A stretch of DNA of 15,906 nt from Frankiales bacterium (GCA_025464915.1 JAODNF010000211.1:1-15906); one strand, 5' to 3'. Positions 7,135-14,913 are shown, counted from the first letter of the stretch. Translations and numbers: made by a program. Notes: generated from the letters alone by a model not told the origin.

Positions 7135-7875
7135 GTGCACGCCGTCGAGCCCTACCCGGGGAGGTCCCCCTTCCCGAGCCCGGGCGGCGGGCCGGCCCCG
7201 GTCGCCCCTCGGGTGCTCGTCGTCGCCACCGAGGGCGGCTGCTCCGCGCTGGTCGAGGCGCTGCGCGGCCAGGGCCTTGCCGTGCTCCTCGCGCCGGACG
7301 AATCGGTCGTGCAGCAGGTCGAGAGCGGTGCCGTGGACCTGGTGCTGCTGCACACCGACGGCCCCCGGGCTCGCGAGGACCTGGCACTGCTGCGCACGGT
7401 GAGCGCGGTGCCCGTCGTCGTGGCGCTGCGTGAGGCGAGGGTCTCGCCGGCGGGCTTCCTGGAGAGCGGTGCCGACGACTGCGTGGCCAGCAACGTGACG
7501 CGCACCGAGCTGGCGGCCCGCATCCGCGCCGTGCTGCGCCGGCGGCAGCGACCGGCCGGGGGTGAGGTGCTGCGCTCCGGCGACTTCGTGATGGACCTCG
7601 CGCGGCACCTCTTCCTGTACGACGGCACGGTCGTCCACCTGCCGCCGAAGGAGTTCGGCCTGCTGGAGCTGATGCTGCGCCGGGACGGCCGGGTGGTCTC
7701 ACGCGAGGAGGCGCTGGAGCTCGTCTGGGGGCACCGTCAGGACAACGCGCGCGGCGGCGACCCGACGACGGTCGACGTGCACGTCAAGCGGCTCCGGTCC
7801 AAGGTCGAGCTCGACCCGGCGAACCCCGAGCACCTGCTGACCGTCCGGGGCCTCGGCTACCGCTTCGAGCCCTGA
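7135..7875 (+). CDS. OmpR-type winged-helix regulator with a degenerate receiver domain
   Basis: This 246-residue protein has a Pro/Gly-rich N-terminus (1-25), a receiver-like domain (about 26-136) and a C-terminal OmpR/PhoB winged helix (about 146-246) with the recognition-helix region TTVDVHVKRLRSKVE and the wing VRGLGYRF. The receiver lacks the phosphorylation residues: the acidic pair is replaced in ATEGG (31-35), the acceptor Asp by His73 in DLVLLHTDGP, the Thr by Ala or Leu (97-98) and the Lys by Ser119. It should therefore act without classical phosphorylation. No histidine kinase gene is adjacent. The GTG at 7135 was chosen because third-position GC jumps to nearly 100% there. A GTG at 7048 has a better ribosome binding site (AAGGTGG) and would add 29 residues. 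It is divergent from the polyphosphate genes, which are plausible targets. Confidence 0.88.
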   Translation: MHAVEPYPGRSPFPSPGGGPAPVAPRVLVVATEGGCSALVEALRGQGLAVLLAPDESVVQQVESGAVDLVLLHTDGPRAREDLALLRTVSAVPVVVALREARVSPAGFLESGADDCVASNVTRTELAARIRAVLRRRQRPAGGEVLRSGDFVMDLARHLFLYDGTVVHLPPKEFGLLELMLRRDGRVVSREEALELVWGHRQDNARGGDPTTVDVHVKRLRSKVELDPANPEHLLTVRGLGYRFEP

Positions 7876-7876
7876 C

Positions 7877-7897
7877 CGGCCGTCCGGCTAACGGCCG
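7877..7897. terminator. hairpin between convergent regulator and folE genes
   Basis: CGGCCGT (7877-7883) and ACGGCCG (7891-7897) form a perfect 7-base stem with a 7-base loop between the converging genes. The folE stop codon lies in the loop. It lacks U-tracts but its position fits a two-way transcription terminator. Confidence 0.5.
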
Positions 7898-8436
7898 CGG
7901 ACGAGGTCGAGGAACTCGCTGCGGGTGCGCGGGTCGTCGCGGACGATGCCGTGCAGGGCGCTGGTCACGGTGTGGGTGCCCGTGACCCGGGCGCCGCGCA
8001 GGCGCATGCACATGTGCTCGGCCTCGAGGACGACGCCCACGCCGCGCGGGTCGAGCTCGCGCTGCAACCAGTCGGCGACCTGCTGCGTCATCCGCTCCTG
8101 CACCTGCAGGGCCCGGCTGTAGTGGTCGACCACCCGGGCGAGCTTTGACAGCCCGACGATGCGGTCCTTGGGCAGGTAGGCGACGTGCGCCGTGCCGACG
8201 AAGGGCAGCAGGTGGTGCTCGCAGAGCGAGTGGAACGGGATGTCGCGGACGAGGACGAGCTCGTTGTAGCCCTCGTCGTTGGGGAAGGTCGTGGGCGCGA
8301 ACGGCTGCGGGACGAGCTGCTCGGCGAACGCGCGGGCGACCCGGTCAGGGGTAGCGCGCAGGTGCTCGCTGTCGGGGTCCTGACCGAGGGCGGTGAGCAG
8401 GTCGCGGACGGCTTTCGAGGCGGCGTCGAGGTCCAT
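7888..8436 (-). CDS. folE: GTP cyclohydrolase I
   Basis: This 182-residue enzyme converts GTP to 7,8-dihydroneopterin triphosphate, the first step of tetrahydrofolate synthesis. The zinc-binding residues are present: Cys72 and His75 in LCEHHLLPF, and Cys143 in HMCMRLRG. Other family blocks are ATPDRVARAF (28-37), the GLSKLAR segment (95-101) and TSALHG (158-163). The ATG at 8436 follows the folP stop by a single base, and AAGGGG lies about seven bases upstream, so translation is probably coupled to folP. It is the last gene of the gpgS-folP-folE set and converges on the regulator gene. Confidence 0.97.
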   Translation of the reverse strand: MDLDAASKAVRDLLTALGQDPDSEHLRATPDRVARAFAEQLVPQPFAPTTFPNDEGYNELVLVRDIPFHSLCEHHLLPFVGTAHVAYLPKDRIVGLSKLARVVDHYSRALQVQERMTQQVADWLQRELDPRGVGVVLEAEHMCMRLRGARVTGTHTVTSALHGIVRDDPRTRSEFLDLVRGR

Positions 8437-8437
8437 G

Positions 8438-9331
8438 TCAGGTCCCCTTCTCGGGCTCGCGGCGCAGGTGGGGAGCGAGCTCGAGACCCGGGTCGACCTC
8501 GAGCTCGCCGCGGAGCGCCGACTGGACCGTGAGGTAGCCGCGGACCTGCGCGACGTCGTGGACCCGGAACAGCCGGGCGCCCTGGTCGACGAGGAAGCCG
8601 ATCGTCGCGAGGGTCCCGCCGAGCCGCTCCGACGGCCGCCGCCCGCTGAGGGCACCGATGAAGTCCTTGCGCGAGACGGGATACAGGACCGGCAGCCCGA
8701 AGGACTGGTACGCCGCGGCGGCGCGCAGGCTGACGAGGGTCTGGAACGGGGTCTTGGAGAAGTCCGGTCCCGGGTCGAGCACGACGTTGTCGACGGTGCC
8801 GGTGAGCTCCTCGACCAGGCGCAGCCGGTCGTCGAAGAACCGCATGGTGTCCTCGACGACGTTGCGGTAGAGGTAGGGGTCGGTGAGCCGCTCCTTGGGG
8901 ACGCCGCGGTTGTGCATGACAACCAGGTCGGCGCCGTGCTCGGCAGCCACGCCCGCCAGCTCGGGGTCCCGCAGGCCGCTGATGTCGTTGACGATCGAGG
9001 CACCCGCCTCGAGGGCGGCGCGCGCGACAGCCGGTCGGTACGTGTCGACCGAGACGACCGTCTCGGGCAGCCGCTTGGCGATCGCCTCGATCACCGACAC
9101 GGCGGCGTCGCGCTCCACCTGCACGTCGAGCTCGGGGACCCCGGTGACGGCGGACTGGCCGCCGACGTCGATCAGGTCGGCCCCCTCGGCGACGAGCTCC
9201 TCGACCAGTCCCAGCCGGCTCTCGAGGTCGGGGAAGCGGCCGCCGTCGGAGAAGGAGTCGGTCGTCGCGTTGACGACGCCCATGAGGAGCGGGTGGGCCA
9301 CCCGGCCCAGCAGGCCCTGGACGACCGTCAC
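8438..9331 (-). CDS. folP: dihydropteroate synthase-family protein (FolP2-like)
   Basis: This 297-residue pterin-binding TIM barrel has NATTDSFSDGG (21-31), SVDTYRP (94-100), NDISG (115-119), MHNRG (139-143), LDPGPDFSKT (185-194), SRKDFIG (220-226) and RVHDV (256-260). The pterin-binding residues are largely kept. However, the loop that in true dihydropteroate synthases reads GGESTRPG and contacts p-aminobenzoate reads GGQSAVTG here (57-64). That loss is also seen in mycobacterial FolP2, encoded next to gpgS (Rv1207-Rv1208), and the M. leprae FolP2 is reported to lack synthase activity. The GTG start overlaps the gpgS stop in GTGA. The location next to folE argues for a folate role, the altered loop against it. 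The family is certain; the activity is open. Confidence 0.9.
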   Translation of the reverse strand: MTVVQGLLGRVAHPLLMGVVNATTDSFSDGGRFPDLESRLGLVEELVAEGADLIDVGGQSAVTGVPELDVQVERDAAVSVIEAIAKRLPETVVSVDTYRPAVARAALEAGASIVNDISGLRDPELAGVAAEHGADLVVMHNRGVPKERLTDPYLYRNVVEDTMRFFDDRLRLVEELTGTVDNVVLDPGPDFSKTPFQTLVSLRAAAAYQSFGLPVLYPVSRKDFIGALSGRRPSERLGGTLATIGFLVDQGARLFRVHDVAQVRGYLTVQSALRGELEVDPGLELAPHLRREPEKGT

Positions 9332-10191
9332 GCCTCGTCCGCTGCGCGCAGGGCAAGCGAGGACAGCGGCGGGCGCTCGACGGGCGCCCCCCCGGCGAGG
9401 TGCAGCCTCGCGCGGTGCGAGGTCTGCGCCCAGCCGTACCGGTAGGCCTTCGAGAGCAGCGTGGTCTCGACCTGCGCGGACGCCTCCTGGAGATGGGCGT
9501 CCTCGCGCGGGGGGTTGAAGATGTCGCCGACCGGCACCTCCAGGACGGCGTCGTGCCCGAACCGCTTCACGACGTCCATGAGCATCCCGATCTCCAACCC
9601 GTACCCGGTGGTGACCGGGAGGTCGAGCAGGGTGGCGCGGCGCACGGCGACCTGACCGGACAGCGGCTCGCGGTAGTGCACGAACTCCGGCAGCAGCCTC
9701 GCGAACGCCGGACGCACGACGTGCTCGGTGATGCGGCCTCCCCGGCGGGGCTCGGCGCCCGGTGTCCCGGGCGGCGCCGTCAGCCGGCGGAAGGTGCCCT
9801 TGACGAGCTGTGCCCGGGGGCTGTCCCGCAGGGCGTCGACGAGCCGCAGCGCCAGGCCGGCGAGGTCGCCCACGATGTCGGCGTCCAGGAAGCACAGCAG
9901 CTCCTCGTCGGCCTGAGCCGCCGCGCGCCACAGCGAGTCGCCCTTGCCGAGCACGGGACCGGTCTCCGGCAGCACGTCAGCAGCGAGCAGCACCTCCGCG
10001 CCGGCCCCGCGGGCCAGGCTCGCCGTGCGGTCGGTCGAGCCCCCGTCCACGACGCAGAAGCGGTCGACGAACCCGGCCGTCACAAGCGGTGCGAGCTCGG
10101 CGACGGTGCGCTCGATGCAGGGCTCCTCGTCCCTGGCCAGGACGTAGAGACCGACCGTCGGTCGGCTCTCTTGGCGAGGGGCTGGCACCAC
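9328..10191 (-). CDS. gpgS: glucosyl-3-phosphoglycerate synthase
   Basis: This GT-A glycosyltransferase is 287 residues long. GpgS transfers glucose from a nucleotide sugar to 3-phosphoglycerate, the first step to glucosylglycerate and to methylglucose lipopolysaccharides. Visible blocks are VVDGGSTDRT (47-56), GKGDSLWRA (82-90), the metal-binding DAD (103-105), VKGTFRR (130-136), GGRITEHVVRP (151-161), EPLSGQ (175-180) and GYGLEIGMLMDV (196-207). This set of blocks distinguishes GpgS from other family 81-like transferases. It is somewhat shorter than the 324-residue M. tuberculosis enzyme. Two consecutive GTG codons (10191 and 10188) can serve as start; no close ribosome binding site is visible, so a leaderless message is possible. 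Only 39 bases separate it from the divergent oxidoreductase gene. Confidence 0.92.
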   Translation of the reverse strand: MVPAPRQESRPTVGLYVLARDEEPCIERTVAELAPLVTAGFVDRFCVVDGGSTDRTASLARGAGAEVLLAADVLPETGPVLGKGDSLWRAAAQADEELLCFLDADIVGDLAGLALRLVDALRDSPRAQLVKGTFRRLTAPPGTPGAEPRRGGRITEHVVRPAFARLLPEFVHYREPLSGQVAVRRATLLDLPVTTGYGLEIGMLMDVVKRFGHDAVLEVPVGDIFNPPREDAHLQEASAQVETTLLSKAYRYGWAQTSHRARLHLAGGAPVERPPLSSLALRAADEA

Positions 10192-10230
10192 CGCAGTCTA
10201 GGTCTGAGCCCTCCTCGTAGGGTTCCGGCT

Positions 10231-11361
10231 GTGGTGGATCAGCTGCGCGTGGTCGTCGTCGGTGCCGGGCTCGCCGGGCTCCGGGTCGTGGAGTCCTTGC
10301 GGGAAAAGGGATCCGAGGCCTCCATCGTGCTCGTCGGGGAGGAAGCGCACGAGCCGTACGACCGGCCGCCGCTGTCGAAGCACGTGCTGCGCGGCGACCG
10401 CGAGCCGATGTTCCTGCGCGAGGAGTACGAGTCCCTCGGCGCCGACCTCCGGCTGGGCGTGACGGCGACGGGACTGGGCGACCACGTGCTGCGCACGGGC
10501 GACGGCGACATCGAGTTCGACCACCTCGTCATCGCCACCGGAGCTGCCCCGCGCCGGCTGCCCGGTGCCCCGGGCCTCGTGCTGCGGACGCTGGACGACG
10601 CCCGTGCGCTGTCGCCGTACCTCTCTCCCGGCAAGACCCTCGGCATCGTCGGTGCGGGGCTCATCGGATGCGAGGTCGCAGCGAGCGCGCGGACCAAGGC
10701 CGCCGAGGTCCACCTCGTCGACGTGCTCGACGGGCCCCTGATCCGGGTCCTCGGTCCGGTGCTCTCCGCGCGGATCGCCGACCTGCACCGCGAGCACGGC
10801 GTCCACCTGCACCTCGGCACCGGCGTGGCGTCTGCCTCCTCCGACCGGCTCGCGCTCGCCGACGGAACCGTCCTCGACGTCGACGTGGTGCTCGAGGCCA
10901 TGGGCGTCGCGCCGTCGGTCGGCTGGCTGGAGGGCAGTGGGCTGACCCTGGACAACGGGGTCCGCTGCGACGCGGGGGGCCGCGCGGGCGACGGCGTCTG
11001 GGCGGTCGGGGACGTGGCCAACTGGGCCGGCGTCCGGCACGAGCACTGGACCAGCGCCGGCGAGCAGGCCGCCACTGTCGCGGCGGCGATCACCGGTGTG
11101 CCCGTGACGCACGAGGCCATCCCCTACTGGTGGAGCGACCAGTACGACGTGAAGCTGCAGGGCCTCGGCTCCCCGGCCGCTGACGACGACGTCGTCATCG
11201 TGGACGTCGGTCCCCGGCAGCGCCCGCTGGCGGTCTACTCCCGCGACGGCCGGCTCACCGGCGTCGTCGGCTTCTCGGCCGGGGCAGCCGTGATGAAGCT
11301 GCGCCAGGAGATCGCCGACGGCGCCCCGGTCGCTGACGTGCTGGCCGCGCTCGCCGGTTGA
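10231..11361 (+). CDS. ferredoxin-reductase-type FAD/NAD(P) oxidoreductase
   Basis: This 376-residue flavoprotein has the two-dinucleotide-fold layout of ferredoxin/rubredoxin/putidaredoxin reductases. It has the FAD loop GAGLAG (11-16), the YDRPPLSK block (43-50) typical of this subgroup, ATGAAPR (102-108), the NAD(P) loop GAGLIG (141-146), the second FAD motif VWAVGDVAN (256-264) and a C-terminal reductase domain containing EHWTSAGEQA and PYWWSDQYD (298-306). It would pass electrons from NAD(P)H to a small iron-sulfur protein, often for a cytochrome P450 or dioxygenase; no such partner is encoded nearby. GTG at 10231 is preferred, with AGGG eight bases upstream; the next codon is also GTG. 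Confidence 0.93.
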   Translation: MVDQLRVVVVGAGLAGLRVVESLREKGSEASIVLVGEEAHEPYDRPPLSKHVLRGDREPMFLREEYESLGADLRLGVTATGLGDHVLRTGDGDIEFDHLVIATGAAPRRLPGAPGLVLRTLDDARALSPYLSPGKTLGIVGAGLIGCEVAASARTKAAEVHLVDVLDGPLIRVLGPVLSARIADLHREHGVHLHLGTGVASASSDRLALADGTVLDVDVVLEAMGVAPSVGWLEGSGLTLDNGVRCDAGGRAGDGVWAVGDVANWAGVRHEHWTSAGEQAATVAAAITGVPVTHEAIPYWWSDQYDVKLQGLGSPAADDDVVIVDVGPRQRPLAVYSRDGRLTGVVGFSAGAAVMKLRQEIADGAPVADVLAALAG

Positions 11362-11369
11362 CGCTCGCA

Positions 11370-11387
11370 GGCAGGATTCCTCCTGCC
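11370..11387 (+). terminator. GC-rich hairpin between oxidoreductase and secreted protein genes
   Basis: GGCAGGA and TCCTGCC form a perfect 7-base stem with a TTCC loop, beginning eight bases after the oxidoreductase stop and ending 13 bases before the next GTG start. There is no U-tract. It may be a terminator or attenuator, or a leader hairpin for the secreted protein gene. Confidence 0.5.
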
Positions 11388-11400
11388 GGCGCCGAACTCC

Positions 11401-12828
11401 GTGCGGGTGAGACCCAGACTCGTCCTCGCCCCGCTCGTCCTCGCCGCCGCTCTGCTGCCGTTCGCGGCCGCCGGCGGCGCGACCCCGCCGGCGCCCACGT
11501 TCACGCAGTACACCTCGCCGGTGGGTGTCGACCTCGTGACCGGGGCCCCCGAGCCGGCCGGCTCGGTCATCTACGACATCAAGCACAACCCGGCAGGCGT
11601 GCCGGTGTTCGGCATCTACAGCCAGCACGGCATCGGCGACTCCTGCGGCGAGCCGACGCTCGGCTACGACCCGAAGACGAACCGGGCGCTCTACATCTGC
11701 GGTCTGCAGACCCTGCGCGTGACGTTCGGTGCCAAGGGGACGTCGACGTGGACGCCGGTCCAGCCGCTGCTGGAGGGGGCGCAGTCGAGCGACCCCATCC
11801 TGTGGCGCGACACCGACACGAACCGCGTCTGGATCAACCAGCTCATGCCGCAGGGCTGCTCCGCCCAGGCCTACACCGACGACTTCGGGACGACCTGGAC
11901 CCAGGGGCCGCTCGGGTGCGCCCTCGGCATCTCCTTCGACCACCAGACGCTCGTCACGGCCAAGCCGCGCGCGCTGAAGACGGTGGGCTACCCGAACGTC
12001 CTCTACTACTGCACCAACGACCTCGCCGCGATCGACTGCGGCACGAGCCTCGACGGCGGCCTCACGTTCGGTCCCTCGCACCCCGTGTCGCTCGACCCTG
12101 CCGAGTCCTGCTCGGCGATCGTCGGGCACCTCAAGGCGGCCCCCGACGGCACGACGTACCTGATGCCGGACGGCTGCGACGACGAGGCGGGCAAGCAGGC
12201 GGTCTTCGTCACCGAGAACGACGGGCTCACCTGGACCAAGCACTCGATCGGCCACTCGACGGCAGGCGACGCCGGGCACCCGTCCCTCGCCGTCGGCAAG
12301 GACGGGACGGTCTACGCGGCCTGGGGCTCCGCCGACAACGCGAACGGCGGCGGCCGGGTGCAGGTCTCGGTCAGCACCTCCAAGGGCGTCCGCTGGACGA
12401 CGCCCGTAGCGGTCGGCAAGGACCTGGGCGTGAAGGTGTCGCGGTTCCCGCTGGCCGTGGCCGGCGACGGTGACCGGGCGGCCGTGGCCTACCTGGGCAG
12501 CACCGACGACGGCAAGCCGAGCGACCGCAAGAACTACCGGGGCGTCTGGCGGATGTACGTCAGCTACACGCTCGACCGCGGCAGGCACTGGAAGACCTAC
12601 GACGCCACCCCGGGCAGCCCGGTCCAGGTCGGCTCGATCTGCACCGGCGGCACGTCCTGCTCGGATGACCGCAACCTGCTCGACTTCAACGACATGGTCC
12701 TGGACGGCCAGGGCCGAGTCGTCATCGGCTTCGCCGACGGCTGCTTGAAGACGCAGTGCACACCAGCTGACCGGCTGAAGAAGGGCGCGATCATCCGGCA
12801 GACGGGCGGCCCCCGCCTGGTGCGCTAG
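11401..12828 (+). CDS. secreted cysteine-rich Asp-box beta-propeller protein (sialidase fold)
   Basis: This 475-residue protein begins with an arginine-containing n-region and a long hydrophobic core (about 7-24) ending near AAAGGA, a probable Sec signal peptide without a lipobox. The mature part has Asp-box repeats of the sialidase/neuraminidase propeller: TDDFGTTW (159-166), SLDGGLTF (216-223), TENDGLTW (271-278), and degenerate copies at 326-332 and 390-397. There are 12 cysteines, all in the predicted exported part, which suggests up to six disulfides. I do not see the sialidase arginine triad or an FRIP motif clearly, so enzymatic activity should not be assumed. GTG at 11401 gives a complete signal peptide; a second GTG at 11407 is possible. 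The gene converges on the thioesterase gene with stops sharing CTAG. Confidence 0.85.
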   Translation: MRVRPRLVLAPLVLAAALLPFAAAGGATPPAPTFTQYTSPVGVDLVTGAPEPAGSVIYDIKHNPAGVPVFGIYSQHGIGDSCGEPTLGYDPKTNRALYICGLQTLRVTFGAKGTSTWTPVQPLLEGAQSSDPILWRDTDTNRVWINQLMPQGCSAQAYTDDFGTTWTQGPLGCALGISFDHQTLVTAKPRALKTVGYPNVLYYCTNDLAAIDCGTSLDGGLTFGPSHPVSLDPAESCSAIVGHLKAAPDGTTYLMPDGCDDEAGKQAVFVTENDGLTWTKHSIGHSTAGDAGHPSLAVGKDGTVYAAWGSADNANGGGRVQVSVSTSKGVRWTTPVAVGKDLGVKVSRFPLAVAGDGDRAAVAYLGSTDDGKPSDRKNYRGVWRMYVSYTLDRGRHWKTYDATPGSPVQVGSICTGGTSCSDDRNLLDFNDMVLDGQGRVVIGFADGCLKTQCTPADRLKKGAIIRQTGGPRLVR

Positions 12829-13220
12829 GAACGGCCGATCGTGTCGCTGCCGGTCTTGTCGAGGTTGGCGAGGCGCAGCTGACCCTTGGCGATCAGCCGC
12901 TGCTGCTCGTCGGTGATCTCGATGTCCCACAGCTGCTGGGACCGGCCGCGGTGAACCGGCACGGACCTCGCGGTCAGGGTCCCGTCGCGGGTCGCCTTGA
13001 TGAAGTTGGTGTGGTTCGACGTGCCGACGACGGGGCCGTCCCACCAGGCGGCCCCTGAGATGCTGCCGACCGACTCGACGACGGAGCACAGCACGCCGCC
13101 GTGCAGGATCCCGTAGGGCTGCTGGAGCTGCGGGGTCACGGTGAACGTCGCGGTCACGCCGTCCTTGGTGATCTCGGTGTACTCCAGGCCGAGGAGCTGG
13201 TCGAAGTGCTCTGCCGTCAT
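12825..13220 (-). CDS. PaaI-family hotdog thioesterase
   Basis: This 131-residue single hotdog-domain protein hydrolyses acyl- or aryl-CoA thioesters in the cytoplasm if it follows its family. It has the signature GILHGG (37-42) followed by the likely catalytic Glu49 in VVES, and the conserved SNHTNFIKA strand-turn block (68-76). Its start codon overlaps the stop of the RibD_C gene in ATGA, so the two are translationally coupled. Relatives include PaaI and the menaquinone-pathway DHNA-CoA thioesterase. Nothing here picks one of these, and no menaquinone or phenylacetate genes are nearby. Confidence 0.92.
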   Translation of the reverse strand: MTAEHFDQLLGLEYTEITKDGVTATFTVTPQLQQPYGILHGGVLCSVVESVGSISGAAWWDGPVVGTSNHTNFIKATRDGTLTARSVPVHRGRSQQLWDIEITDEQQRLIAKGQLRLANLDKTGSDTIGRS

Positions 13221-13906
13221 GCAGGAGAACGTACGACCGACCAGCGGGCCAGCAGGACCCCGGGGTCGTCCAGGACCAGTGAGGCCAGGACGAGGTCAGC
13301 ACCGGCGGCGTCTGTCAGGAGCCGCGGCCCGTCGCCGACGGTCGTGGGTGCCGTGGTCAGGCACAGCTCGTCGACAGCACCGGCCCGCAGCATCGCGGTG
13401 AGCAGCGACGGGCCGCCCTCGCAGAGCAGCCGCGTGAGCCCTCGCTGGTGCAGGGACCGCTTGAGCAGCAGGGGATCGGTGGTCCGGATGACATCGATCC
13501 CGACGGGTGTCTCCACGCCCTCCGGGACAGCGAGGATCACCGGGCCCTGCAGCACCTTGGCATCAGGCGCGAGGCGCCCCCGACGGCTGACGATCACGAC
13601 GGGCGGCTGCTGGTTGCGTCCGCGCGCCGCGCGCCAGGTCCGGGCCGCCTCGTCGTAGCGCACGGGGCCGTAGTCCTCGTCGCGCGCGGTCCCCGCTCCG
13701 ACGACGACGGCGTCGCTGACGGCCCGCAGGGTGCGGAACACCGCCTTGTCGGCGGGGCTCCCGAGACCGGCCGACCGGCCGTCGACCGCGACGACGCCGT
13801 CGACCGACGCGACGAACCCGGCCCGCAGGTGCGGGCCGGGAAGGTCGTAGAGGTCGAGCAGGTCCCCGGGGGCGAGGTCCCGGACGGCCGGGTGGAGGAG
13901 GCGCAC
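13217..13906 (-). CDS. RibD C-terminal-domain (pyrimidine reductase-like) protein
   Basis: This 229-residue protein consists of a RibD_C / dihydrofolate-reductase-like fold without the deaminase domain of full-length RibD. Evidence is FVASVDGVVA (31-40), the LRAVSDAVVVGAGTAR block (60-75), CEGGPSLL (162-169) and VDELCLTTAPTTVGDGPRLL (178-197), the standard blocks of the family. RibD_C enzymes reduce a pyrimidine intermediate of riboflavin synthesis with NADPH. Stand-alone actinobacterial members without the other rib genes nearby are of uncertain function, so ribD is not used here. The GTG start at 13906 lies four bases after the pirin stop and the stop overlaps the thioesterase start, so it is the middle gene of an operon. 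Confidence 0.92.
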   Translation of the reverse strand: MRLLHPAVRDLAPGDLLDLYDLPGPHLRAGFVASVDGVVAVDGRSAGLGSPADKAVFRTLRAVSDAVVVGAGTARDEDYGPVRYDEAARTWRAARGRNQQPPVVIVSRRGRLAPDAKVLQGPVILAVPEGVETPVGIDVIRTTDPLLLKRSLHQRGLTRLLCEGGPSLLTAMLRAGAVDELCLTTAPTTVGDGPRLLTDAAGADLVLASLVLDDPGVLLARWSVVRSPA

Positions 13907-13910
13907 GCCC

Positions 13911-14882
13911 CTATCGGACCACGTGGGGCATGAGCGCGTCGGCCGGGATCTGCCCGAACCGGCCCGACTGGAAGTCCTCGACCGCCTGCTGCAGCTCCTG
14001 GCGGGTGTTCATGACGAACGGGCCGTACTGCGCGACCGGCTCACGGATCGGCTGGCCGCCGAGGACCAGCACCTCGAGGGCGCCGTAGCGGCTCTCCTGG
14101 GTGTCGTCCGCCGTGATCGTCAGGTGGTCGCCCCTGCCGAAGACCGCGGTCTGGCCGGTGTGGACCGGTCGTCCCTCCGTACCCGCTCGTCCGTGACCGG
14201 CCAGGACGTAGACGAGCGCGTTGAAGCTGGGGTCCCACGGGATGCTCAGCTGCGCGCCCGGCGCGATCGTGGCGTGGGCGAAGGCGATGGGCGTGTGCGT
14301 CGAGCCCGGTCCCTGATGACCGGCGACGTCACCGGCGATGACCCGGACGAGCGCCCCGCCGTCGTCACTGCCGAGCAGCAGGACGTCCTCGCCCTCGAGG
14401 TTCTGGTAGGCGGGCGTGATCATCTTGTCCTTGCCGGGCAGGTTGACCCACAGCTGCACGCCGTGGAACGTGCCACCGCTCTCGACGAGCTCGGCCGGCG
14501 GGGTCTCGATGTGCAGGATGCCGCCGCCCGCGGTCATCCACTGCGTCGCGCCGTTGGTGATGAAGCCGCCGCCGCCGTGGCTGTCCTGGTGCTGGAAGGC
14601 GCCGTCGATGATGTAGGTGACGGTCTCGAAGCCCCGGTGCGGGTGCCAGCAGGTGCCCTTGGGCTCGCCGGGCGCGTACTACACCTCGCCCATCTGGTCC
14701 ATCATGATGAACGGGTCGAGGTCGGCCGGGTTGACGCCCGCGAAGGTGCGCCGGACGGGGAAGCCCTCGCCCTCGTAGCCCTGCGGCGCGGTGGTGACCT
14801 GCTTCACCGGGCGCTCGGTGTCGCCGAGGCCGGCGCGGGGGATGCGCGGCAGGGTCAAGGTGTCGGCAGTGACGGCTGGCAT
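13911..14882 (-). pseudogene. pirin-family protein interrupted by an in-frame TAG
   Basis: A full pirin reading frame of 323 codons runs from ATG 14882 (AGGAG five bases upstream) to 13911, broken only at codon 68 (TAG at 14681-14679). Before it lies MDQMGEV; after it, in the same frame, comes YAPGEPKG, and then the cupin signature HPHRGFETVTY. All four iron ligands of pirins are present downstream of the stop: His80, His82, His124 and Glu126. Frame, codon use and homology continue on both sides, so a single base change (for example GAG to TAG) explains the interruption. Pirins are iron-binding bicupins, some with quercetinase activity. A restart at the in-frame ATG 14537 (codon 116) would lose His80 and His82. 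Real nonsense mutation, readthrough and sequencing error are all possible. Confidence 0.9.
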
Positions 14883-14899
14883 GGGAGCTCCTGTAGGTC

Positions 14900-14913
14900 G
14901 TTGCTTATGCAAC
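14900..14913. promoter_or_regulatory. palindromic operator candidate in the pirin promoter
   Basis: GTTGCTTATGCAAC is an inverted repeat with 5-base arms (GTTGC/GCAAC) around TTAT. It overlaps the likely -10 box and the expected transcription start of the pirin operon. Its form resembles operators of MarR-type repressors, but the regulator is not in this window, so the assignment is inference. Confidence 0.5.

Noticed and set aside
10198..13302. A 1034-codon open frame on the minus strand
   Set aside because: It runs opposite the FAD oxidoreductase and secreted propeller and also crosses the minus-strand thioesterase in another frame. Its composition is that of GC-driven shadow translation.
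13911..14537. Separate 208-residue gene for the C-terminal half of pirin
   Set aside because: Its ATG has no separate promoter or convincing ribosome binding site, and the product would lack two of four iron ligands. It is better read as part of the interrupted gene.
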